DNA from: a virus
IMG/VR virus record: IMGVR_UViG_3300032240_002475
Location: 58,291 to 122,290 of that record
Reading direction: 5' to 3' (one strand)
Length of the DNA stretch: 64,000 nucleotides
Shown: in pieces, positions 26,826 through 35,867 of the stretch
Position numbering within the stretch: the first letter of the stretch is position 1
How the letters are laid out: every line of letters begins with the position of its first letter
Notes under the pieces: generated by a model
Databases searched by the model: none
What the model saw: the letters and a program-made list of their open reading frames with translations, nothing else
What the model was told of the DNA's origin: nothing
Translations under genes and position numbers: made by a program

Positions 26826-28033
26826 AAGATTGATTTATAAAATTCCGCTCTCGCTTTTGTTACAATATTAAGGTCGTATTTGTCTTTTACTGTTTCGTAG
26901 AGTCTTTCACCCATATCTTTTGCTAAGTTAGGATTTTTTACCAACTTTTCAATAAATTTTGCCCAATCAGAATGATTTCTATTTTCTTCAACTAACATTG
27001 CGTTTCCATCAACAAATTCACCGTGACTTAAACAATGTTTTAAATCTATAGTATATGGTCCTAAATTTGAAGCGATTAACGCTTTTTTGTAGAACCCAGC
27101 TTCAATAACTTTTAATTGAGACTTCATTCTGTTAAACATATGGTTCTTAATTGGAGAAAGTGAAACATCAAACTTAGAATAATTTTTTGCGTAAGATGTT
27201 ACAGGTTTAGTCCAAACTCTTACATAAGCTTCGTTTAATTCATTCGGATAAGCGTCTTGACTATAATTTAATAAATTTTTCTTATAGTCATCTGATACTG
27301 TTGAATAATTTTGTGTAAAAATTTTCTCATAAGCAGCCCAAACTGTTTCTGCTGGTAATATATTTCTTTTTGTATGTTCTCCTGTTTGTGAATTAATTTC
27401 AGTAACAGTGCCTCTTGTATCAAATCCACAAAGTACGTATTGTAGTTTATCTTTTAATGAAGATACTTTGCTTAGACTTTGGTCTAATAATTGAATATCA
27501 TGTAAATGGGAAGAACCTCCTAGCCAACCAATTCTTAATCTATCTGATTCTAACGTTGGTTCTTTGAATTGAGATTCGTTCGGATTAATTGCATTGGGGA
27601 ATACAACAACATTTTTATTTAATTTTTTAATTTCATCCGCAAATAATTCTGTGGTTGTTGTTACGTATTTTGCGACTTTCAAATTAGCAACAATCTTTTC
27701 ATTGATTTTGTTGAATTTAATAATATCGTGAATAGGATGTTCTTTTCCTGGCATCCAATAATCATCGATGTCAACAACAGTAATAACCCCTAATGAGTTT
27801 AACATTTGGATTAGCCTATTTGCTTTTTCAAAATCTGGCCCAATACTTCTGTGACAAGCAACAATTTGATATTGTGTCCAAAAATTTACGTCATCATATG
27901 GAACATCATACATTATGTCCACATGAAAATCGTCTCCGTAAAGATTTTGTAAAAAAATGTGAGGGTCTACTGACCTGAATTTACCCACACCAGTTCTATC
28001 TGAGGGTACTACTAATACTTTGATTTTTGACAT
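26822..28033 (-). CDS. GT-B glycosyltransferase, first gene of the glycan operon
   Basis: 403 aa. N-terminal Rossmann part with TGVGKFRSVDPHIFLQ (14-29), acidic VVDIDDYW around 105-112, then the C-terminal domain starting RIGWLGGSSHLHDI (about 167-180) and donor-site residues near SQLKVIEAGFYKKALIAS. It fits GT4-like enzymes of about 400 aa. It is the promoter-proximal gene of the leftward operon and overlaps the exonuclease gene by 4 bases. Confidence 0.8.
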   Translation of the reverse strand: MSKIKVLVVPSDRTGVGKFRSVDPHIFLQNLYGDDFHVDIMYDVPYDDVNFWTQYQIVACHRSIGPDFEKANRLIQMLNSLGVITVVDIDDYWMPGKEHPIHDIIKFNKINEKIVANLKVAKYVTTTTELFADEIKKLNKNVVVFPNAINPNESQFKEPTLESDRLRIGWLGGSSHLHDIQLLDQSLSKVSSLKDKLQYVLCGFDTRGTVTEINSQTGEHTKRNILPAETVWAAYEKIFTQNYSTVSDDYKKNLLNYSQDAYPNELNEAYVRVWTKPVTSYAKNYSKFDVSLSPIKNHMFNRMKSQLKVIEAGFYKKALIASNLGPYTIDLKHCLSHGEFVDGNAMLVEENRNHSDWAKFIEKLVKNPNLAKDMGERLYETVKDKYDLNIVTKARAEFYKSIL

Positions 28034-28050
28034 GATTATATTTTATGTTC

Positions 28051-28075
28051 CAAAAATATAACAATTTAAGTCAAA
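28051..28075 (-). promoter_or_regulatory. Candidate early promoter of the glycan operon
   Basis: Minus-strand TATTTTTG (28051-28058) is an exact TAnnTTTG box, 17 bases before the ATG at 28033. The nearest TTTG (28072-28075) is only 13 bases upstream, too close; a TTTC at the usual distance is the alternative. So the -7 box is good and the -33 box weak. Confidence 0.4.
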
Positions 28076-28087
28076 TAAAGAAAGTCG

Positions 28088-28711
28088 TTAAGCCAACTTT
28101 TTAATTTTGGTTACTTTACCTTCAAATACGTGTTTACCAACTTTGAAACTAAAAACTTCTTTTGAATTTTCAGAACTTTCAACTAATAATCCATTTTCTT
28201 CTAACGCTTCATTAACTGCTTCACTAATCATTTTTTTAATTAATTTATAGTCTATTGAACTGTTAGGTTGTGATTGTTGTTGAACTTGTTTTGGTTTTGC
28301 AGATTCTGGAACGTATCCTGAATCATTCCTTTTCATTAATCTTGATGCTTTTTCAATTAAATCATCGGATAATGTTGCAACAGGTTGTTGTTGTGGTTGA
28401 GAAATAGGATGTTCCATCATCAACTTTTTTATTTCATCAGGTAACTTAGAATTTTTAATTGCATCAACTGTGGGATTTCCAACGGGCTTTGTGTTGACTC
28501 TTGGAAGTTCTGAAAGATACGGTTGATTAGATTGTGGGGCTTCTTGTAAGAATTCCTGTGGAATATTATATTTTACTTGAGGCATATCAAATTCTTGTAA
28601 AGATGTTGGAGGCAATCCTCCACCCATTCCACTACTACTTTTTCCAAATTTCGGACTATCCATAATTGCTTTAGATGCCGCTAGTCTGCTCATTAAATCG
28701 CTTTCGTTCAT
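28088..28711 (-). CDS. Gln/Pro-rich phage protein, possible internal head protein
   Basis: 207 aa. N-terminal MNESDLMSRLAASKAIM resembles the targeting-like helix of its neighbours. The middle (30-145) is low-complexity, rich in Pro, Gln, Ser. About residues 150-180 are an amphipathic helix (LIKKMISEAVNEALEENG), and the last 22 form a small basic beta-unit (FKVGKHVFEGKVTKIKKL). No catalytic motif. It belongs to a five-gene unit behind a late-type motif. A scaffold-like or packaged role is plausible, unproven. Confidence 0.55.
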   Translation of the reverse strand: MNESDLMSRLAASKAIMDSPKFGKSSSGMGGGLPPTSLQEFDMPQVKYNIPQEFLQEAPQSNQPYLSELPRVNTKPVGNPTVDAIKNSKLPDEIKKLMMEHPISQPQQQPVATLSDDLIEKASRLMKRNDSGYVPESAKPKQVQQQSQPNSSIDYKLIKKMISEAVNEALEENGLLVESSENSKEVFSFKVGKHVFEGKVTKIKKLA

Positions 28712-28715
28712 AATA

Positions 28716-29141
28716 TTAAACTGTTTGTTGTTCTGGAGTTGGTGGTTCTACAGGATTATTATCAAACTTTGCAATTGTAATAATACTAACCATGCTTTTA
28801 TCTCCGTTAAAATTATAACCTGGATGGGGTTGATTGTAAACCTCACCAGTAGGCTTTAAGGATAAGATTTTATCTAATCTGAACAATCTCCATCCTGGTA
28901 ATGGTTGTTCCCCTTTATATCCCGTATGGGAAGCTCCTTCACGGTCCCAACCTCTCATCACTAAATTACCAGCCTTACTTTTACCTAAAGCAACTGGTTC
29001 AACTTCACGTATACCTCTACCACCTGGTTCGTCACCATCATAGTAAATTGTAATAACTTGTTTTCTATTGATTGCGTCTTGTACACTACCAATAGATGCT
29101 ATTTCGCAAATTAAACCTTTAAGTGATTCGTTTAATTTCAT
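28716..29141 (-). CDS. WYL-like domain protein with targeting-like N-terminus
   Basis: 141 aa. Residues 1-14 (MKLNESLKGLICEI) match the recurring targeting-like motif. Residues 20-105 read like a single WYL domain: AINRKQVITIYYDG, then REVEPVALG, then WRLFRLDKILSLKPTGE. WYL domains bind nucleic acid or nucleotide ligands and regulate bacterial defence and transcription. A stand-alone copy among late, head-like genes is unusual. Overlaps the upstream gene by 1 base. Confidence 0.6.
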   Translation of the reverse strand: MKLNESLKGLICEIASIGSVQDAINRKQVITIYYDGDEPGGRGIREVEPVALGKSKAGNLVMRGWDREGASHTGYKGEQPLPGWRLFRLDKILSLKPTGEVYNQPHPGYNFNGDKSMVSIITIAKFDNNPVEPPTPEQQTV

Positions 29142-29434
29142 TAGAAATTAGGGTAAGTTTTTGACGAGTTAAATTTATTTATTTTGATTTCACTTTTTCT
29201 TTCTACAATATCATCGATTGTTCCAGCATTAACATTGTAAACATCTAAAAAAGCTCCAGTTCCTCTACCCATAGAATCACCATCAGCAACAGCATCTCTG
29301 TTTACTGCGGAATATGGATTACCTGCCGCGTTATAATCGTTTTTAGGAATTAACTTAGCTCTTTCGGCATCTGCGGCTGCAGTCAATGCATTTGGTTCGT
29401 TCTGAGTTAAATCTACTGTTATTTCTTGTGCCAT
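29141..29434 (-). CDS. Small phage protein, unknown
   Basis: 97 aa, acidic, with no predicted membrane segment and an Ala/Asp/Gly-rich middle. Its context is the late unit 30703-28088. No family recognised. Possibly a minor virion component. Confidence 0.55.
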   Translation of the reverse strand: MAQEITVDLTQNEPNALTAAADAERAKLIPKNDYNAAGNPYSAVNRDAVADGDSMGRGTGAFLDVYNVNAGTIDDIVERKSEIKINKFNSSKTYPNF

Positions 29435-29436
29435 AA

Positions 29437-29913
29437 TTATAGTTTTGAAATTATTTCGTTTATTCTTTTAAGGCTTTCGGTAACCGCTGCATTATACCTA
29501 TCAACAGTTTTGGTGTGTTCTTGAGAAGGTCTTACATTATTAAAGTTTTTCTTTTCATGAGGTTTTAAGAACTGATTCTGCATTCCAGCGTTCATCTTAT
29601 TTGTTTTAGTCATTTTATTGTAATCCCTCATTTTTCTCAATTCATCATTAACCCAATTTTTCATTTCAACTCCACCATTAAGAATGAATGGAGATTCGTT
29701 GTGGTTACCTTTAAAATTATCAAAAAAGTTTTTTATTCTTTTTAATTGTTTATATTCAATAAAGTTTTGACTTTGTAATTCCTTATTTCTGTTGAATCCT
29801 TCAGTATTTTCATCAGCACCTTTAACCATATGGAAACATTTTTTCATGTGTTCCTGTTTGTCTTTAGGAAATTCAATTTCCCCTTTGGCCGAGTTATATA
29901 AATCGTTATTCAC
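29437..29913 (-). CDS. Helical phage protein with C-terminal TES-type helix
   Basis: 158 aa, rich in Lys, Asn and Met, mostly helical. The C-terminus (AVTESLKRINEIISKL) resembles the TES/NES-type amphipathic motif in neighbouring proteins, here at the end of the chain. It overlaps the upstream gene by 8 bases. Unknown function; a basic, Asn-rich composition would suit a DNA-associated internal protein. Confidence 0.55.
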   Translation of the reverse strand: MNNDLYNSAKGEIEFPKDKQEHMKKCFHMVKGADENTEGFNRNKELQSQNFIEYKQLKRIKNFFDNFKGNHNESPFILNGGVEMKNWVNDELRKMRDYNKMTKTNKMNAGMQNQFLKPHEKKNFNNVRPSQEHTKTVDRYNAAVTESLKRINEIISKL

Positions 29914-30703
29914 TTTTTAATAGTTTAATTAATTCAGAAATTGACAATCCTTCTTTTTCTGCTTGTCTTTTTAAACTTGATATATTTTTCTTTAATATTT
30001 TAGATGCGTCAAGTTCTTTTTTAGATACATCTGCATTATCAGAGTTTTTATTTTTCATTAAAAGGTCCTCGACCATTTTGATTGCCTTTTGTCTTTGAAT
30101 TTCACTTATTGTGATTTTCATATCAGACCCTGGCATTTTTTTCTTTTTCTTAAATGGATTTTTACCTTGTTGTTTAACTCTTTCTTGAGCGTCATCAGGT
30201 TCCATATCCATCTTTTTTATTAAATATTTGTAGGCCTCTGGTCCATCTAAATCTTTTGTTTCCTCATAGCCAAATGCGCCTGACATATCAATTTCATCAA
30301 GTTCTTCTTCAACAGATTCACCATAATAAGTCCTGTATCCACGAGAAATTGGGTCATTAGTAATTCTTGAAGCAGCAACCGTTTGGTCCATAGTTTTTTT
30401 AGGGTGAAGTTTTGGGTCAAGGATTGGAATCTTAGAGTTTGACATACTTCCATCCGCATTTACCAATTCCTCTAAATCAGTTTTTAAAGTTTTAGTATCC
30501 TTAACTTTTTTTTCTTTTGCAACTTTTTTTAAATGTTTTTTTACTTTTTCTCCCTTTTCTTTTTTGAAGTGAATAACCTCATCTTTTTTACGAGCTTCAG
30601 TCAAAGTTTCCTCTACAGAGAAATATAAAGAATATTTGTCTCCTTTATCTCTCAAAAGAAAATAGTATGGGGATGAATAAAATTCACTATCTGTAGTAAT
30701 CAT
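29906..30703 (-). CDS. Lys/Glu-rich phage protein, first gene of the late minus unit
   Basis: 265 aa from the ATG at 30703 (MITTDSEF); a start at 30778 is possible but would run into the divergent fibre gene and past the promoter motif. An N-terminal hydrophobic/aromatic part contains VEETLTEARKK (about 30-40), a cleavage-like Leu-x-Glu site. The rest is highly charged, with Lys tracts near residues 45-75 and 185-195. It may be a head core or internal protein. No named family. Confidence 0.55.
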   Translation of the reverse strand: MITTDSEFYSSPYYFLLRDKGDKYSLYFSVEETLTEARKKDEVIHFKKEKGEKVKKHLKKVAKEKKVKDTKTLKTDLEELVNADGSMSNSKIPILDPKLHPKKTMDQTVAASRITNDPISRGYRTYYGESVEEELDEIDMSGAFGYEETKDLDGPEAYKYLIKKMDMEPDDAQERVKQQGKNPFKKKKKMPGSDMKITISEIQRQKAIKMVEDLLMKNKNSDNADVSKKELDASKILKKNISSLKRQAEKEGLSISELIKLLKSE

Positions 30704-30718
30704 CTGTTCTTTTAATCT

Positions 30719-30725
30719 ATAAATA
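30719..30725 (-). promoter_or_regulatory. TATTTAT late-type motif (leftward)
   Basis: TATTTAT on the minus strand, 15 bases before the ATG at 30703. It faces left and lies left of the rightward copy at 30739-30745, so the two divergent motifs are only 13 bases apart. Confidence 0.5.
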
Positions 30726-30738
30726 CTCTGACACAAGG

Positions 30739-30745
30739 TATTTAT
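30739..30745 (+). promoter_or_regulatory. TATTTAT late-type motif (rightward)
   Basis: TATTTAT on the plus strand, 9 bases before the ATG at 30755. Drives the fibre gene cluster 30755-37166. Confidence 0.5.
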
Positions 30746-30754
30746 CATTAGTTT

Positions 30755-33472
30755 ATGGCATATCAAAACATTAATCAATATAATTTTAGAGGTTGGGGGA
30801 TTAAACCACTCAATGAAGTAACCGATATTTGTTTAGCATCGGATGAGAAAGACTACGACCAAGAGGTAGTATTTTCACCATTATTGATTGGTGAGGACGA
30901 TGGTAATAGAATGCCATTTAAGTTTGACCTTAATAGTTCAGGAACAACAAAGTGTCAAACAGAAGTTTGTACTTTTGATGATGACACTATTGTATCTGAA
31001 AATTATTGGAATCCTGACTTAATTGACCCTAACTTCTGTCCAATTGTTACAAATTTATGTGACGTTGGATTAACAGGTATTGATAATGGATTGGTTAAGA
31101 ATATGTCAGGTGAGACAATTCAAATCACCACAGGTCTTTACGAAACAAAATCAGATAAGTTTAGTAGATACAAATATGATAGGAGAATGAAAATGCATCC
31201 TATCACAGGTTTTACAACAACTGAAAACAGATTATGGAATGATGGGTCTTACAACTATGACATGTCCTATACAACCGATGGAGGACCAGTTGGATATTTT
31301 GCAAGATTGAGTGGTGGATTCTATCAAGGGTTTTATAAAATACCCGAATATAGTTACCAAGTTTTTCCTGAAAGAGTTAATTTAGGCTGGACAGCCGAGT
31401 TTATGTTGAGATATAGATGGACGGGGGACACTAATGTAGGGTTAAATGTTCGCTACCCTGACAATAAAGGTACGTTCTTTTATATGGGTGCAAGAGCGGA
31501 AAATAAATTCTACCACTATGCTGACGGAGAACCAAAACAAGATACAGAATACACAAGAGTAACTTCAGGTTTAACTTGTATGCACACTTGTGGTTGTGCT
31601 AGTTCGGCAAATACATCATCACAATGTTTACAAGTGTATCAACCATCAGGTGGTACAATAACTCACTGTACTTGTGGTTGTCCTTGTGATTGTCAAACCA
31701 AAGCCAAATATCCTGAAAAAGACCCATTATATGATGAGGTGTCAAACGGATTATCATTAAGACTTAGTGGTGACACAGGAAACCCAAGACTATGTGTTAA
31801 GACATATAGAATCACAGGAGGGTGTGAACATAGCGGGACTTGTCTTACAGGTTTGACTTATCACACAGGTACATCTGTAACTGAATGGTGTTCAACAAGA
31901 GGAATCTTTGACGACTGTAGCGGAACAACATATCAAAATGTAGAGCATTGGGTTCAGATTGATGCTGTGTTCCAAAGATATGAATGGTTAGATAAGTGTG
32001 ACCTTTATGATAAAGGGGGTTTGGGTTTACTTGTTAAAGATACGTATTTTGCTACAATAGAAGACAGAAGTGTTACTTTAATTGAACCTCCATTGACTCA
32101 TGAACAACCTTACGACCCACCAAGTACTGAGGTTGTTACGTTTAACGACATGTGGACGGTAGAACAAAAGTATAGATTGGGAACTCTTAAATTTTATGTG
32201 AATGGTAAACTATTCATGGTCACAGAAAACTTTGAAGAAATTATACCAAGACTTCTTAATGTTGAAAAAGAAAAACAAATTGGGGTTGGGTACAACATCT
32301 CTGTCGGTGGAGGTACACAAGGTCTACACGACAACTTAACTTTCTCAGGAGGATGTCCTGCAGAATTGAGTGGAATCACTTACCAACAAGACCCTGAGTG
32401 TTTAACAACTCACGACCTTAACCATACTGAATATTCAGGTCTTACAACACAGATAAGATTAGAAGAAATTTTTGGTGGTAGTATGGTTGGAGATATTAGT
32501 GCATTCAGAATGTATACTGAACCATTAAATGCATCTCAAATTAGACACAATTTTAGAATATTAAAAAGTAGATATAATCTATTAGACCCTAACTGTTTGA
32601 ATTGTAGAATTACCATACCAAATGGTGATTTGATTTACATACAAATACCATGTAATGATTTACTTTACATGTCAGTGCCGTGTAATGACTTAGGTTACGT
32701 ATTATACCCGTGTCCAACAAATACTCCAACACAAACAATAACACCAACAAATACTCCAACTAATACTGAAACTCCGACAAATACTCCAACTAATACACCA
32801 ACTAATACAGAAACACCTACAAACACACCAACAATAGGTGCAACTCAAACACCTTCAATAACCCCAACTAACACTAACACCCAAACCCCTACGTCAACAA
32901 TTCCTGCAACACCTACACCAACTCCAACATTTGTACCATATATTCCTGGTAGTTTTACTTTTGATGCTGATTATATTGTATTAACATATGCTTTCAATGA
33001 CGGAACAGATTTGGATACAAGAACAAGAGTTACTGTACCCGACATAGGTCAAAATAATTTATCTGACTACATCGGTTGGTGTTGTTCTGAACAATGGCCA
33101 CAGGTAGGAAATCCAATTTTAACTTGGGGTGGAGACAATACAGGACAAGGGTTTGAATCCGTATTAATTGATTTGATACAATTCAAGTTAGATTATCCTG
33201 GCCAAAATATCATAACAATCAATGCAAACGCTGGTTGGTATGGAACTGTGGGCACTAACCCTGTTTATATTCAAGCTAAATTGTATAAAGGAGGTACTAT
33301 GGTTGCGGTTCCTGATGAATATACATTTGTCAACGAAGGATACACTGCATCATATGGGGCAATTTCTACAGGACAAGTTGTTACGTTGGATTTATTTACC
33401 AGTTGTGTTGATGGTCAAGACGTAAGAAGTTTAGAATATAATTTATCAAATTATAACGGAAGATTTATTTAA
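30755..33472 (+). CDS. Fibre-like virion protein with LamG-like domain and Thr-Pro linker
   Basis: 905 aa. About residues 210-610 read as a concanavalin/LamG-like jelly roll ([20 protein letters not shown], then [14 protein letters not shown] near 475, and [20 protein letters not shown] near 580). It is interrupted by a Cys-rich insert (about 275-315) with CxCxCPCDC spacing. A mucin-like TNTPT/TETPT linker spans about 654-727, and a further beta domain ends the chain. No signal peptide, so a cytoplasmically assembled virion fibre or decoration is likely. The LamG-like fold suggests glycan binding on the host. Confidence 0.7.
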   Translation: MAYQNINQYNFRGWGIKPLNEVTDICLASDEKDYDQEVVFSPLLIGEDDGNRMPFKFDLNSSGTTKCQTEVCTFDDDTIVSENYWNPDLIDPNFCPIVTNLCDVGLTGIDNGLVKNMSGETIQITTGLYETKSDKFSRYKYDRRMKMHPITGFTTTENRLWNDGSYNYDMSYTTDGGPVGYFARLSGGFYQGFYKIPEYSYQVFPERVNLGWTAEFMLRYRWTGDTNVGLNVRYPDNKGTFFYMGARAENKFYHYADGEPKQDTEYTRVTSGLTCMHTCGCASSANTSSQCLQVYQPSGGTITHCTCGCPCDCQTKAKYPEKDPLYDEVSNGLSLRLSGDTGNPRLCVKTYRITGGCEHSGTCLTGLTYHTGTSVTEWCSTRGIFDDCSGTTYQNVEHWVQIDAVFQRYEWLDKCDLYDKGGLGLLVKDTYFATIEDRSVTLIEPPLTHEQPYDPPSTEVVTFNDMWTVEQKYRLGTLKFYVNGKLFMVTENFEEIIPRLLNVEKEKQIGVGYNISVGGGTQGLHDNLTFSGGCPAELSGITYQQDPECLTTHDLNHTEYSGLTTQIRLEEIFGGSMVGDISAFRMYTEPLNASQIRHNFRILKSRYNLLDPNCLNCRITIPNGDLIYIQIPCNDLLYMSVPCNDLGYVLYPCPTNTPTQTITPTNTPTNTETPTNTPTNTPTNTETPTNTPTIGATQTPSITPTNTNTQTPTSTIPATPTPTPTFVPYIPGSFTFDADYIVLTYAFNDGTDLDTRTRVTVPDIGQNNLSDYIGWCCSEQWPQVGNPILTWGGDNTGQGFESVLIDLIQFKLDYPGQNIITINANAGWYGTVGTNPVYIQAKLYKGGTMVAVPDEYTFVNEGYTASYGAISTGQVVTLDLFTSCVDGQDVRSLEYNLSNYNGRFI
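32715..32933 (+). repeat. Thr-Pro coding repeat array 1
   Basis: Degenerate 6-12 base units (ACTCCAACA / AATACTCCAACT and variants) coding TPT/TNT/TET steps in the 905-residue protein. Confidence 0.9.
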
Positions 33473-33473
33473 T

Positions 33474-34040
33474 ATGGGAGAAAATTGTAACTATTATATT
33501 ATCACCAACTACAATACTGTCGAACAAGGATATTATAGGTGGACTGGATGCACTGACATAGTTAGTGTGTCACCAATCAATCCTTTAGAAGTACAATATG
33601 TTTGTGCAAAAAATTTAGTAGTTGAAAGTTACGGAGCTCCTCTTACAATATCTTTAATAGGTTTATGCCCATCATCAACACCTACACCAACTGTAACTCC
33701 AACTGTAACTCCATCATCAGTTACACCAACACCAACGGCAACTTCACCAACTCCAACACCAACAGCAACACCAAGTGTTACACCAACAACTGTATTCATG
33801 TATAATTTAAGAACAGGTGGTTGGTACCAAAATGTTTGTGAATCTGTTAATATGATTGCAAATCCAACAAACGTAACCATCTATATTCCAAAACTTTTTG
33901 AACAACTTGAAGTTGGTGATTATGTATATGGTAATCAATCTTTAACCATTCCTCCAGTTAATGCCAATTTTACAATCTCAAACGGAGCAAAGTTTATTCA
34001 ACTGAGCGGTAATCAAATTATTAATGTTGGGGTATGTTAA
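33474..34040 (+). CDS. Small fibre-like protein with Thr-Pro linker
   Basis: 188 aa. N-terminal domain of about 67 residues with four Cys, a linker (68-104) of TPT/TVT/TAT units, then a C-terminal domain (about 105-188) of the Cys-bearing module type seen in the two next genes. It starts 1 base after the stop of the 905-residue protein. No signal peptide. Probably a virion decoration; linked by composition to the neighbouring fibre genes. Confidence 0.65.
   Translation: MGENCNYYIITNYNTVEQGYYRWTGCTDIVSVSPINPLEVQYVCAKNLVVESYGAPLTISLIGLCPSSTPTPTVTPTVTPSSVTPTPTATSPTPTPTATPSVTPTTVFMYNLRTGGWYQNVCESVNMIANPTNVTIYIPKLFEQLEVGDYVYGNQSLTIPPVNANFTISNGAKFIQLSGNQIINVGVC
33674..33795 (+). repeat. Thr-Pro coding repeat array 2
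   Basis: Short ACACCAACT/CCAACTGTAACT-type units coding the linker of the 188-residue protein. Confidence 0.85.
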
Positions 34041-34062
34041 AAGATAAAATAAATTTATTGAG

Positions 34063-34069
34063 TATTTAT
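34063..34069 (+). promoter_or_regulatory. TATTTAT late-type motif
   Basis: TATTTAT 4 bases before the ATG at 34074, in a 33-base gap between genes. At this spacing transcription would begin at or next to the ATG. Confidence 0.5.
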
Positions 34070-34073
34070 TAAC

Positions 34074-35798
34074 ATGGCAGATTGTGGTGTATTAATTTCA
34101 AGTATAAGTTTAAGCGGACTAACAACCGAAGTTACGTTCTTTCCTCAAACGGGGGGTACCGTTGACTTAGGTACTCAAATTTTTCCGTTTAGTTATGTCT
34201 CAAATTATTATTATGGAACATATAACTGTTATGTACCAACATATGCTTATACGTATACTGTTATAGTACCAGCACCAACATCTTCACCGACTCCAACACC
34301 AACAGTAACTCCAACCGTAACTCCTGTTTATTATTATTACTATTTGTTAAATTGTGACTTGATTACTAATGCTTATGGTAGAAGTGCTGACCCTGATTTA
34401 AATTTATCTGGTTTTACATTTAATGTTGATGATAGTACTTGTTATACAATTGTCGGGAATGATGCTGGTACTTATTATGATTATGACTTAGACGTTGCAA
34501 TTTTAGCCACGGATTGTACAGATGCATTATGTAATTTAATTACACCAACACCTACTCCAACTCCTACTAATACGGAGACACCAACTCAAACACCTACTAA
34601 TACGGAGACACCAACTCAAACACCTACTAACACAGAAACACCAACACCTACTAATACAGGAACACCAACTCAAACACCAACACCAACTAATACAGGAACA
34701 CCAACTAATACACCAACTAATACAGAAACGCCAACAAATACTCCAACTCAAACACCAACTCCGACACATAATAGACATTCATTTGCTGTATACTCAGGAT
34801 TAACATCTGATGAAGCCTGCGGTGAATATAATATACCAACAAATCTTTATGGCGATAATCCTGTGTTTGAAGATAATTTACGATTCTATAATGATTTTGT
34901 TGGTCCTGTTACAATTGATATGGCGGCATTTTATAAGTATGATTCGGACAACTCAGTAATACAATTAGATTCTGAAGGATTCAAAATTGGTTATTACGGG
35001 TTATGTCAAACATTAACTCCAACTCCAACAAATACACAAACTCCAACACATACACCAACAACAACACTTACATCAACTCCAACACCAACTAATACTTCAA
35101 CTGTAACACCAACTGTTACATCTACACCAACTCCAACACCATATAGAAACTTTAGAGTTTCAAACCAAAGTACTAGCGGAGCAACGGTTACAAACATTAT
35201 ACCTGTTGGACATATTACAATTAATCCAAATTACACTTACCCTGTTACTTCAGGTCAAACAGTTATTGGATTCCATACAGAGGCTAACGAAACAGATGGT
35301 TTAGACATTAGTGTTGAAGGCGTGACTGGAGTCACAGTTGTTATTTCAGTATACGAAAAAGGGGTTTTGACATTTACTGAACAAATAACAACACCAATTA
35401 CAAATTTATTCTATGATTTAACTCAAAATTTAACGGAGAATGATTTATTGGAAGTTTTATTAACTAATACAATACCGCCAACTCCAACACCAACAAATAC
35501 TCCAACTAATACCGAAACTCCAACTCCAACATCAACTAACACTCAAACACCAACTGTAACATCAACCGTAACTCCAACAGTAACTTCAACACCAACAATA
35601 ACTCCAACACAATCAAGTCCTTTATGTAAAAGATATGCGTTTTATGGTGGAACAACCGATACTCTTTTTGTTGTTAAAGATTGTAATGGATTTGATAATA
35701 GCTTTACAGTTCTTGGTGGAGATACATATGTTGGTTGCGTAAGGAGTTATATAGTTGTGGATGGAGACGGATTCGCAACATTCATAAATCCTTGTTAA
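34074..35798 (+). CDS. Multidomain fibre-like protein with four Thr-Pro linkers
   Basis: 574 aa. Beads on a string: domain 1-66, linker to 82, domain to 154, long linker 156-233, Cys-bearing module 234-312, linker to 358, domain to 469, linker to 514, final domain 515-574. The 234-312 module (FAVYSGLTSDEACGEYN... IQLDSEGFKIG) is clearly homologous to one in the next gene. Thr, Pro and Asn make up nearly all linker residues, as in mucin-like O-glycosylated stalks. No signal peptide or enzymatic motif. Likely a virion surface fibre. Confidence 0.7.
   Translation: MADCGVLISSISLSGLTTEVTFFPQTGGTVDLGTQIFPFSYVSNYYYGTYNCYVPTYAYTYTVIVPAPTSSPTPTPTVTPTVTPVYYYYYLLNCDLITNAYGRSADPDLNLSGFTFNVDDSTCYTIVGNDAGTYYDYDLDVAILATDCTDALCNLITPTPTPTPTNTETPTQTPTNTETPTQTPTNTETPTPTNTGTPTQTPTPTNTGTPTNTPTNTETPTNTPTQTPTPTHNRHSFAVYSGLTSDEACGEYNIPTNLYGDNPVFEDNLRFYNDFVGPVTIDMAAFYKYDSDNSVIQLDSEGFKIGYYGLCQTLTPTPTNTQTPTHTPTTTLTSTPTPTNTSTVTPTVTSTPTPTPYRNFRVSNQSTSGATVTNIIPVGHITINPNYTYPVTSGQTVIGFHTEANETDGLDISVEGVTGVTVVISVYEKGVLTFTEQITTPITNLFYDLTQNLTENDLLEVLLTNTIPPTPTPTNTPTNTETPTPTSTNTQTPTVTSTVTPTVTSTPTITPTQSSPLCKRYAFYGGTTDTLFVVKDCNGFDNSFTVLGGDTYVGCVRSYIVVDGDGFATFINPC
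34538..34773 (+). repeat. Thr-Pro coding repeat array with exact 30-base tandem copy
   Basis: Longest linker array. A 30-base unit is repeated exactly at 34563-34592 and 34593-34622, followed by diverged copies; it codes a 10-residue [10 protein letters not shown]-type step. Recent unit duplication is likely. Confidence 0.9.
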
Positions 35799-35841
35799 GA
35801 AATAATTTAAAATTACTTTATAAAATTAGAGGAAATCGTAG

Positions 35842-35848
35842 TATTTAT
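35842..35848 (+). promoter_or_regulatory. TATTTAT late-type motif
   Basis: TATTTAT 19 bases before the ATG at 35868 in the 69-base gap between two fibre genes. Confidence 0.5.
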
Positions 35849-35867
35849 TAGATAAATAACATTTAAG

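Noticed and set aside
30704-30778. Start at 30778 for the minus-strand charged protein
   Set aside because: It would overlap the divergent fibre gene and pass over both late motifs; ATG at 30703 lies 15 bases after the leftward motif.
34536-34778. Minus-strand open frame rich in Cys, Trp and Ser (also 33629-33880 and 35006-35197)
   Set aside because: These are antisense reads of the Thr-Pro repeat arrays; the periodic composition keeps the other strand open. No promoter or start context.
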